Source of the DNA: Desulfobacula sp.
Lineage (GTDB): Bacteria > Desulfobacterota > Desulfobacteria > Desulfobacterales > Desulfobacteraceae
DNA: 5,235 bases
Direction of reading: 5' to 3'
NCBI GenBank assembly: GCA_029940245.1
Contig: JAOZRF010000236.1
Location: 1-5,235, forward strand
The notes beneath the pieces are model-generated. The model saw nothing but the letters and a program-made list of their open reading frames with translations, ran no database searches and was not told the origin of the DNA. Both the position numbers and the translations under genes were made by a program. This document shows, one piece after another, positions 1 to 5,235 of the stretch (position 1 is its first letter; every line of letters begins with the position of its first letter).

Positions 1-164
1 GAGAAAAAAAATTAAAAATAAAGGTCGAAGAAAAGGATGGGAAGACCGATATGGCTGGGAGAGAGTCAGCAAATGGAGCAGTTCGCCGGTTTATTTTGAT
101 TTGCCATAAGTATTACCCGCAATTTTGAACGTCAATTCCTGCATCTGAATTTCAAAATTATTTA

Positions 165-211
165 GTGCCTGAACGAAAACTTTTTTCAGGTGCGGTTTTA
201 GGTTTTTTTTT
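165..211 (+). terminator. possible rho-independent terminator or leader stem-loop
   Basis: GTGCCTGAA (165-173) can pair with TTCAGGTGC (185-193) as RNA over nine pairs, two of them G-U, around an 11-nt loop. After GG come TTTT (196-199) and, past AGG, nine T (203-211). The six-pair core CCTGAA/TTCAGG is exact. The T-runs begin a few bases after the stem rather than directly, which weakens the case. It could end a gene lying left of the window. A second, weaker hairpin, TTAGGTT (198-204) with AACCTAA (212-218), uses the T-run as its loop. Confidence 0.3.
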
Positions 212-213
212 AA

Positions 214-227
214 CCTAAATCCTAAAT
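214..227. repeat. tandem 7-bp direct repeat CCTAAAT x2
   Basis: Two exact copies of CCTAAAT lie head to tail at 214-220 and 221-227. The pair may be a replication-slippage duplication. No function is evident. Confidence 0.5.
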
Positions 228-278
228 CGATCTCTGATAGTTGCAAGTCTTTAACCAAAATTGGTAATTAATTTTTGA

Positions 279-383
279 GTGGACCCTTACGATAAACATC
301 GTAAAATGTTCTTGGATTTTTTTGTCTTTATAATTTTCATTGTTTTTGGTTTGTTATTTATGGTAAACAAATCGGAAAAATAA
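279..383 (+). CDS. candidate 34-codon single-span membrane mini-protein (speculative)
   Basis: From GTG 279 the frame reads a polar head, (M)DPYDKHRK, then about 20 mostly hydrophobic residues from MFLDFFVFII to FGLLFMV, then the basic tail NKSEK and TAA at 381-383. The layout resembles a one-pass small membrane protein with a charged head and tail. An in-frame ATG at 306 would give 25 residues, nearly all membrane segment. Against it, neither start has a convincing Shine-Dalgarno sequence; GGTAA at 263-267 is poor and distant. T-rich DNA also encodes hydrophobic residues by chance. The frame contains the inverted repeat at 287-304 and the TATAAT box, so this may simply be regulatory DNA. It resembles no family I recognise, and it overlaps the possible decayed frame on the opposite strand. 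Confidence 0.2.
   Translation: MDPYDKHRKMFLDFFVFIIFIVFGLLFMVNKSEK
287..304. promoter_or_regulatory. perfect 7-bp inverted repeat, candidate operator or hairpin
   Basis: TTACGAT (287-293) and ATCGTAA (298-304) are exact inverted copies separated by AAAC. The site lies about 180 bp upstream of the epimerase and ends 25 bp before the TATAAT box, where a regulator dimer could act on transcription. The short 4-nt loop also allows an RNA or DNA hairpin. No regulator gene is visible, so the binding role is inferred from symmetry and position only. Confidence 0.3.
329..334 (+). promoter_or_regulatory. candidate sigma70 -10 box (TATAAT)
   Basis: This is an exact TATAAT in the region upstream of the epimerase. 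At the normal 16-18 bp distance there is no good -35 match (the sequence around 305-312 is AATGTTCT), and no TGn extension precedes it. If used, transcription would begin near 341 and leave a leader of about 140 nt. In AT-rich DNA an exact match can be accidental. Confidence 0.25.
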
Positions 384-395
384 GTGCATGCTCAG

Positions 396-437
396 CGCGG
401 GTATTAAGCAGACTGACAGAGAACCCCCCGGGCCGCG
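396..437. repeat. GC-rich patch with CGCGG/CCGCG inverted arms
   Basis: CGCGG (396-400) is inverted as CCGCG (433-437). Between them lie ACCCCCCGGG (423-432) and a shorter GGGT/ACCC pairing (399-402 with 423-426). The patch stands out from the AT-rich sequence on both sides and lies 44 bp upstream of the epimerase start, within its likely mRNA leader. It could fold in the transcript, but the 32-bp gap between the arms makes a simple hairpin weak. Confidence 0.25.
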
Positions 438-480
438 AATTTATTTTCAATGCTGACAGGATAAAAATAAGGAAATTATT

Positions 481-1485
481 ATGAAAGTTCTTGTTACAGG
501 AGCTGCAGGGTTTATTGGATTTAATTTATCATCCCGCCTGCTCAAAGAGGGCCATGAGGTTTATGGTATTGATAATTTAAATGATTACTATGATGTTAAT
601 CTTAAAAAAAAGCGCTTATCCATCATAGAACAACAAGCCGGATTTAAATTTATTTCAGGGGATATTGCTGACAGAGAAAAAATAAAAAATCTTTTTGAAA
701 ATAATTCATTTGACTATGTTATTAATCTTGCTGCCCAGGCCGGAGTCCGCTACAGCATTGAAAATCCGGCATCGTATATTGACAGCAATCTGGTCGGGTT
801 TGGCAATATTCTTGAAGGCTGCCGCCATTCAGGGGTTAAGCATCTTGTCTATGCTTCCAGCAGTTCCGTATATGGGCTGAATACCAATATGCCCTTTTCA
901 GTCCGGCATAATGTGGATCATCCCATCAGCCTTTATGCTGCATCCAAAAAAGCCAATGAACTAATGGCCCATACCTACAGCTATCTATACAAACTTCCCA
1001 CAACAGGACTTAGATTTTTTACCGTTTATGGTCCATGGGGAAGACCTGATATGGCACTTTTTCTTTTTACAAAAGCCATTTTGAACAATGAACCCATCAA
1101 AGTATTTAATAATGGGGACATGCAAAGGGATTTTACCTATATTGATGATATTGTTGAGGGTGTTGTCAGAGTAATGAACAATATTCCAGAGGCAGATCCG
1201 GACTGGACATCTGACAACCCCAATCCGTCCAGCTCTTGTGTTCCCTACAAACTCTATAATATCGGTAACAATCAGCCCGTTGCCCTGATGGCATTTGTTG
1301 AAGCCATTGAAAAGGCTATTGGAAAAAAAGCGGTTAAGGAATATCTGCCCTTACAGGCAGGAGATGTCCCTGCAACCTATGCTGATGTGAACGATTTGAT
1401 AAAAGATACAGGCTTTAAACCTTCAACCCCCATAGTTGATGGAATAAACAATTTTGTTAAATGGTATAAAGAATACTATAAATAA
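481..1485 (+). CDS. UDP-glucuronate 4-epimerase (NAD-dependent, extended SDR family, CapI/LpsL type)
   Basis: This cytosolic enzyme interconverts UDP-glucuronate and UDP-galacturonate with bound NAD+, supplying galacturonate for surface polysaccharide. The 334 residues match the usual length of the family. Visible motifs are the Rossmann glycine signature GAAGFIG (7-13), Asp31 placed to bind the adenosine ribose, the active-site serine cluster at 126-129 after VYA, and the catalytic pair YAASK (Tyr152, Lys156). The stretches DNLNDYYD (31-38), [20 protein letters not shown] (145-164), [18 protein letters not shown] (175-192) and [12 protein letters not shown] (216-227) are typical of glucuronate epimerases rather than GalE. 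ATG is supported by AAGGA at 469-473, seven bases upstream. The next gene, 21 bp downstream, makes its substrate, so the two are probably one operon. Symbols used in other species include capI, lpsL, uge and wbnF; none is clearly right here. An epimerase for another UDP-uronate is possible but less likely. Confidence 0.93.
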   Translation: MKVLVTGAAGFIGFNLSSRLLKEGHEVYGIDNLNDYYDVNLKKKRLSIIEQQAGFKFISGDIADREKIKNLFENNSFDYVINLAAQAGVRYSIENPASYIDSNLVGFGNILEGCRHSGVKHLVYASSSSVYGLNTNMPFSVRHNVDHPISLYAASKKANELMAHTYSYLYKLPTTGLRFFTVYGPWGRPDMALFLFTKAILNNEPIKVFNNGDMQRDFTYIDDIVEGVVRVMNNIPEADPDWTSDNPNPSSSCVPYKLYNIGNNQPVALMAFVEAIEKAIGKKAVKEYLPLQAGDVPATYADVNDLIKDTGFKPSTPIVDGINNFVKWYKEYYK

Positions 1486-1506
1486 TTCAACTTAAGGTAA
1501 TGTTTA

Positions 1507-2847
1507 ATGAAACTTGTGATTATTGGAACCGGATATGTAGGGCTTGTAACAGGGGCATGTTTTGCAGAAATGGGAAGCACTGTGACCTGCGTTGATATCG
1601 ATAAGACAAAAATAGAAAATTTGAAAAACGGCATACTTCCCATTTATGAACCAGGACTTGAAAACCTTGTAAGCCAAAACTATAAGGAAGGAACCTTAAA
1701 ATTTTCCACAAGTCTTGAACAGGCTGCTGAAAATTCCAGTATTTTTTTTATCGCAGTGGGCACCCCACCCGGTGAAGATGGATCTGCAGACCTGCAGTAT
1801 GTATTACAGGTTGCAAGGCAGATCGGCCGGAATATCAACAACTACTCAGTGATTGTGGACAAATCAACAGTACCCGTTGGAACGGCAGATAAAGTAAAAT
1901 CCACCATCCGGCAAGAACTTTCAAACAGGGGTGTTAATATTGAGTTTGATGTGGTCAGCAACCCGGAGTTTTTAAAGGAAGGCGCTGCTGTCAATGATTT
2001 TCTCAAACCGGATCGGATTATTATCGGAGTTGATTCTAAGCGTGCTGCAGACCAGATGAAAAGGCTTTACGCACCATTTTCACGTAACAGGGAAAAAATT
2101 ATTTCCATGAATGTCCGGGATGCAGAAATGACCAAATATGCTGCGAATTCAATGCTGGCAACAAAAATATCCTTTATGAATGAAATATCCAATATCTGTG
2201 AAAGGCTGGGCGTAGATGTTGAAAATGTCAGAAAAGGAATCGGGTCTGATTCAAGGATCGGGTATTCTTTTATTTATCCGGGATGTGGTTATGGAGGTTC
2301 CTGTTTTCCAAAAGATGTCAAAGCACTCATTAAAACAAGTCAGGACCAGGGTTTTATACCAGAGTTGCTCAATGCTGTAGAAAAGAGAAATAATCTTCAA
2401 AAACAGGTATTGTCAGATAAAATTATTAAAAAATTTGGGCAGGATCTTTCCAAAAAAACTTTTTGCATGTGGGGCCTTTCTTTTAAACCGGGTACAGATG
2501 ATATGAGAGAATCATCATCAGAAGTGATCCTTAAAAAATTGCTGGAGTCAGGCGCCATGGTCAAGGCCTTTGATCCCGTCGCCATGGATCAGGCACAAAA
2601 AGAATTTCCTGAAAAATGGTTTTCAGATGGCCGCCTGAAATTGGCTGACAACCTATACCAGGCCATTGAAAATACAGACGGGTTAATCCTGGTCACAGAA
2701 TGGAAGACCTTTCGCCAGCCTGACTTTAAACTCATGGCAGATACCATGAAGCAAAAAATTATATTTGATGGACGAAACCAGTATGACCCGGGCGAAGTGA
2801 AAGAAGCTGGATTTGAATATCATGGCATTGGCAGAGAAGATGTGTAA
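1507..2847 (+). CDS. ugd: UDP-glucose 6-dehydrogenase
   Basis: This cytosolic enzyme oxidises UDP-glucose to UDP-glucuronate in two NAD+-dependent steps through a cysteine thiohemiacetal. The 446 residues are full length for the bacterial family. In order are the NAD-binding GTGYVG (7-12) with Asp30 ending the second strand, VDKSTVPVGT (117-126), NPEFLKEGAAVNDF (152-165), the central segment with Lys210 and Asn214, and the active-site motif GYGGSCFPKD (261-270) with catalytic Cys266 and Asp270. These four residues keep the spacing of Lys204, Asn208, Cys260 and Asp264 in the characterised Streptococcus pyogenes enzyme. The C-terminal UDP-binding domain has GLSFKPGTDDMRESS (323-337) and FDGRN (420-424). 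ATG 1507 is preceded by TAAGG at 1493-1497 with nine bases of spacing. The out-of-frame ATG at 1500 leads to no gene. Translation ends with two in-frame TAA codons (2845-2850). It lies 21 bp after the epimerase, which uses its product. GDP-mannose dehydrogenase is a relative, but the motif set fits UDP-glucose better. Confidence 0.95.
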   Translation: MKLVIIGTGYVGLVTGACFAEMGSTVTCVDIDKTKIENLKNGILPIYEPGLENLVSQNYKEGTLKFSTSLEQAAENSSIFFIAVGTPPGEDGSADLQYVLQVARQIGRNINNYSVIVDKSTVPVGTADKVKSTIRQELSNRGVNIEFDVVSNPEFLKEGAAVNDFLKPDRIIIGVDSKRAADQMKRLYAPFSRNREKIISMNVRDAEMTKYAANSMLATKISFMNEISNICERLGVDVENVRKGIGSDSRIGYSFIYPGCGYGGSCFPKDVKALIKTSQDQGFIPELLNAVEKRNNLQKQVLSDKIIKKFGQDLSKKTFCMWGLSFKPGTDDMRESSSEVILKKLLESGAMVKAFDPVAMDQAQKEFPEKWFSDGRLKLADNLYQAIENTDGLILVTEWKTFRQPDFKLMADTMKQKIIFDGRNQYDPGEVKEAGFEYHGIGREDV

Positions 2848-2864
2848 TAATGGTATCTGGGAAG

Positions 2865-2911
2865 AAAATGTTTTTACTCAAGCGTCCTTGAAATAATTTC
2901 ATAAACATTTT
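2865..2911. terminator. nested inverted repeats across the convergent ends of ugd and pepN
   Basis: AAAATGTTT (2865-2873) and AAACATTTT (2903-2911) are perfect 9-bp inverted copies. Inside them TCAAG (2878-2882) and CTTGA (2887-2891) form a second perfect 5-bp hairpin with a 4-nt CGTC loop. The structure covers the pepN stop codon and its last codons and begins 17 bp after the ugd stop. A symmetrical structure between facing genes suits a two-way terminator. However, the outer stem is almost all A-T and neither strand has a clean T-run directly after a GC-rich stem, so termination is uncertain. Confidence 0.3.
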
Positions 2912-5235
2912 TAGAAAGAGTTTGCACGGATAAAATTCGTTCAAGCTCTTTTTGCATTAAAGATTTTCGATGATCATCATATTTTTTCCAGAGATTAAAA
3001 CATGAGGACAGCCTGGCTGCGATCTGGTGGTTTATTTTGTCCAATAAAATAATCTGGTCTGCAATAAACCCGTATCCATCTCCATTTTTTTGATGGAAAT
3101 TCACCGGGTTCTGCAGGGCAAAAACATAAATCAGGGATCGAACCTTATTGGGATTTTTAATGGAAAAATCCTTATGGCAAGTGAGGGCTGTGACAGTTTT
3201 CAAAGTATCGGCAAGGTGAGAGCCTGCCTGGACCGCAAACCATTTGTCCAGAACAAGTTTGTCATGCTGCCATCCGGCATAAAATTTTTCAACAGCCTTT
3301 TGTTTTATGGCCGGATCAATCTGAGACAGAATTTTAAAGCCGGCCAGCTCATCCGTCATATTTTGTGCAGATTTATAATGGTCCCAGATTAGCTCTGTTG
3401 TGCCAGGTTTTTTTAAACTGCCCAGGTATGACAAACATAAGTTTTTCAGGCTTCGGTCAGCCATTGCCCCATGGGATATGCTCAATGGATCTGATTTAGA
3501 GCAAAGATCAATAATGTCCATAAATTGATTTTTCAGCTGTCCTGCAATTTTCTGTTTTAAAAACTGCCTTGCCGCGTGGATGGCATCAACATCCACAAGA
3601 TCAAAATGATCTTTGATTTCAGTTTCCAGGGGCAGGCAAAGCGCTTTTGCTGAAAATGCATGATCCTGGGCCTGGTCCATTAGAGTTTTTTTAAACGCAG
3701 TCATCAACTCTTTGGAAACAGATAATTTTTTGTCCGCTTGAATGGCATGGATGATCTGTTTGATTTCTTTTGTAAAAAGGGTCTGTGCCGCATCCCACCT
3801 GCTGAAGGCATCGCTATCATTTGCCATGAGAAAAGCAAGTTCGTCATCTGTAAAATCGGTTTTAATTTTTACGGGTGCAGAAAATTGCCGAAATATTGAA
3901 GGAAGGCTGTTTTCAGGAATATTTTGAAAAACAAAGGTCTTTTTATCGTCTCGAAGCTCAAGCAGTGTTTTGTCGGCAGGAGTGATATCTTTTCCTTGAG
4001 CATCCAATATCCCAAAGTTGATTGGAATATGAAGCGGTTTTTTGATGTCCTGGTTTCTGTCCCGGGCCGTGTTTTGCTGAAAGCTGATTTCAAGCTGTTT
4101 AATTTCCGGATGATACGATCTGCTCATTGTGACTATTGGCGTACCAGATTGAAAGTACCAGCGCTTGAATTGCTCAAGATCCAGACCAGAAGCCTTTTCC
4201 ATCACCCCGACAAAATCATCTATGGTCACGGCCATCCCGTCATATAGTGCAAAGTAAAGGTCAATGCCTTTCCTGAAATGGTTCTCCCCCAGCAATTGAT
4301 GAATCATCCTGACAAGCTCTGAACCCTTTTCATAAACAGTCATGGTATAAAAATTATCCATTTTGATATATGAATCAGGCATTACCGGATGGGCCATGGG
4401 ACCCTGGTCTTCTGGAAATTGTTGTCCCCTTAAATTTTTTACATTTGAAATTCTCTCGACACTTCTTGAATTTAAGTCTGAAGAAAATTCCTGATCCCGG
4501 AATACGGTGAGCCCTTCTTTCAGGCTTAACTGAAACCAGTTTTTAAGTGTAACCCTGTTCCCAGTCCAGTTATGAAAGTATTCATGGCCGATAACCCTTT
4601 GAATATTCATAAAATCTTCATCTGTGGCTGTTGCAGGGTTGGCAAGAACATATTTGGAGTTAAAAATATTTAATCCTTTGTTTTCCATTGCCCCGGCATT
4701 AAAATCATTGATGGCCACAATCTGATAAAGATCCAGATCATATTCAAGGCCGAAGCGTTTTTCATCCCATGCCATGGCTTGTTTTAAGGATTTCATGGCA
4801 TGATTGCACTTATCAATATTTTCTTTTTCAGAATAGATTTTTAATTCAATACGTCGGCCTGAACGGGTGATAAATTGATCTTCAATATGATCGATATCTC
4901 CTGCCACAAGGGCAAACAGATAACTTGGTTTTTTAAATGGATCTTCCCACCTGACAAAATGCCGGTTGTTGTCAAGATTTCCTGACTTAACCGGATTACC
5001 GTTGGAAAGCAAAACAGGATACCGGGTTTTATCGGCAATGATCGTGCAGGAATATTTAGCCATGACATCAGGCCGGTCTGGAAAGGGTGTTATTTTCCGG
5101 AACCCCTGGGCTTCACATTGTGTACAGATAATCGTTCCTGATTTGTACAATCCTTCAAGACTGATATTTTCATGGGGCCGCAAAAAGTTTGTAATCTCAA
5201 GCTCAAATTCATCCGGGTTTTTTGCTATTTTAAAG
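2874..5235 (-). CDS. pepN: aminopeptidase N, M1 zinc metallopeptidase (5' end beyond window)
   Basis: PepN is a cytosolic, zinc-dependent aminopeptidase that removes N-terminal residues from peptides in the last steps of protein turnover. The frame gives 786 visible residues and stays open to the right edge. Alignment from memory with E. coli PepN (870 aa) suggests that about 80 N-terminal residues are missing. Numbered from the first full codon (5234), visible motifs are [10 protein letters not shown] (37-46, S1-site Gln and Glu), the substrate-binding GAMEN (181-185; 4680-4694), zinc-binding HEYFH (217-221; 4572-4586) with the third ligand Glu240 in LKEGLTVF, and the transition-state Tyr301 in MTVYEKG. 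Each sits at a constant offset of 80 from the E. coli residue. The beta domain and helical C-terminal domain follow, ending normally at TAA 2874-2876. The TTG at 5183 is internal, since the homologous frame continues upstream of it. It converges on ugd with 26 bp between the stops. No frameshift or lost catalytic residue is seen. Confidence 0.96.
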   Translation of the reverse strand, partial: FKIAKNPDEFELEITNFLRPHENISLEGLYKSGTIICTQCEAQGFRKITPFPDRPDVMAKYSCTIIADKTRYPVLLSNGNPVKSGNLDNNRHFVRWEDPFKKPSYLFALVAGDIDHIEDQFITRSGRRIELKIYSEKENIDKCNHAMKSLKQAMAWDEKRFGLEYDLDLYQIVAINDFNAGAMENKGLNIFNSKYVLANPATATDEDFMNIQRVIGHEYFHNWTGNRVTLKNWFQLSLKEGLTVFRDQEFSSDLNSRSVERISNVKNLRGQQFPEDQGPMAHPVMPDSYIKMDNFYTMTVYEKGSELVRMIHQLLGENHFRKGIDLYFALYDGMAVTIDDFVGVMEKASGLDLEQFKRWYFQSGTPIVTMSRSYHPEIKQLEISFQQNTARDRNQDIKKPLHIPINFGILDAQGKDITPADKTLLELRDDKKTFVFQNIPENSLPSIFRQFSAPVKIKTDFTDDELAFLMANDSDAFSRWDAAQTLFTKEIKQIIHAIQADKKLSVSKELMTAFKKTLMDQAQDHAFSAKALCLPLETEIKDHFDLVDVDAIHAARQFLKQKIAGQLKNQFMDIIDLCSKSDPLSISHGAMADRSLKNLCLSYLGSLKKPGTTELIWDHYKSAQNMTDELAGFKILSQIDPAIKQKAVEKFYAGWQHDKLVLDKWFAVQAGSHLADTLKTVTALTCHKDFSIKNPNKVRSLIYVFALQNPVNFHQKNGDGYGFIADQIILLDKINHQIAARLSSCFNLWKKYDDHRKSLMQKELERILSVQTLSKNVYEIISRTLE

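Larger units (their letters stand above)
91..327 (-). pseudogene. possible decayed coding remnant on the minus strand (speculative)
   Basis: The minus strand is open for 58 codons from 267 down to a TAA at 91-93. The reading looks protein-like and mixed in composition, including LGFRLKKNLKPHLKKVF and NNFEIQMQELTFKIAG. It has no ATG near its beginning: a TTG lies at 246-244 and the first ATG at 144-142. Directly upstream, past one in-frame TAA (270-268), the same frame continues for 19 codons as RQKNPRTFYDVYRKGPLKN before another TAA at 330-328. A gene tail interrupted by a single nonsense change would look like this. I recognise no family, and AT-rich noncoding DNA can yield lysine- and leucine-rich frames of this length. 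The minus strand below the stop becomes T-rich (22 down to 4), loosely like a transcript end. Confidence 0.2.
1..480. other. leader region upstream of the epimerase gene, no established gene
   Basis: This 480-bp stretch is AT-rich, apart from a GC-rich patch near 391-437, and has no frame with a recognisable family. It holds a candidate stem-loop followed by T-runs (165-211), a tandem CCTAAAT pair (214-227), a short palindrome ACCAA-AA-TTGGT (254-265), a perfect 7-bp inverted repeat (287-304), a TATAAT box (329-334), and a weak TTTGTT/AACAAA inverted repeat (350-371). CTGACAG occurs twice (413-419 and 453-459). It probably contains the promoter and a long 5' leader for the sugar-nucleotide genes. 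Two weak coding hypotheses are listed separately. Confidence 0.6.

Noticed and set aside
37..55. ATGGGAAGACCGATATGGC resembles 1035-1055 in the epimerase, which encodes WGRPDMA, apart from two single-base gaps; this could suggest an epimerase gene fragment.
   Set aside because: The similarity stops at both ends and the flanks do not align, so coincidence is the simpler reading.
2..128. Two + strand frames open from the left edge, ending at TAA 107-109 and TGA 126-128, possibly the tail of an upstream gene; the second ends in FILICHKYYPQF, which loosely recalls a glycosyltransferase start.
   Set aside because: They are only about 35 and 41 codons, overlap each other, begin in an A-rich run and match no family I can name. 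Nothing distinguishes them from chance.
360..383. Seven-codon leader peptide MVNKSEK from ATG 360.
   Set aside because: It has no ribosome binding site and is simply the tail of the longer 279-383 frame.
391..437. Possible JUMPstart/ops element upstream of a polysaccharide gene (CAGCGC followed by GGTATTAAGC).
   Set aside because: The essential ops core GGCGGTAGC is absent and the rest of the 39-bp consensus does not fit.
3924..4247. A 107-codon + strand frame, with others at 3090-3392 and 3742-3927.
   Set aside because: They lie antisense within pepN, whose protein is conserved in length and motifs. Their translations look like shadow reading with no recognisable domain.
5181..5183. TTG as the pepN start codon.
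   Set aside because: The frame stays open for 17 more codons to the window edge, and the TTG aligns with about residue 98 of E. coli PepN, so the true start lies outside.
1..5235. tRNA or rRNA genes, CRISPR arrays, insertion-sequence ends, prophage or toxin-antitoxin genes.
   Set aside because: No cloverleaf-like segment, regularly spaced repeat, transposase motif or related gene was seen. The only repeats are the short ones listed.

Overview
The window comes from a moderately AT-rich Gram-negative chromosome. The PepN-type aminopeptidase, closely collinear with the E. coli enzyme, and the capsule or LPS type sugar-nucleotide genes fit the Proteobacteria or Desulfobacterota. The codon and protein flavour suggests a sulfate-reducing deltaproteobacterium such as the Desulfobacteraceae, but that is an impression rather than a proof, because no 16S or other marker gene is present.

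Layout: (1) 1-480 holds no gene of established identity. It contains several inverted repeats, a GC-rich patch in an otherwise AT-rich stretch, a perfect TATAAT box, a 34-codon candidate membrane mini-protein on the + strand, and a possible decayed reading frame on the - strand. (2) 481-1485 and 1507-2847 (+) are a tight two-gene unit: a UDP-glucuronate 4-epimerase and a UDP-glucose 6-dehydrogenase, 21 bp apart. (3) 2874-5235 (-) is pepN, the M1-family aminopeptidase N. It converges on the dehydrogenase with only 26 bp between the stop codons and runs off the right edge without its start codon.

How the genes work together: the dehydrogenase oxidises UDP-glucose to UDP-glucuronate with two NAD+. 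The epimerase then interconverts UDP-glucuronate and UDP-galacturonate. The pair therefore supplies uronic acid donors for capsule, exopolysaccharide or lipopolysaccharide. No glycosyltransferase, flippase or polymerase lies in the window. PepN is a cytosolic peptide-recycling enzyme and has no evident functional link to the sugar genes.

I see no convincing undescribed system. The least explained DNA is the 480-bp leader, where two weak and mutually overlapping coding hypotheses and several palindromes compete. The 9-bp inverted repeat across the convergent gene ends also merits a look.
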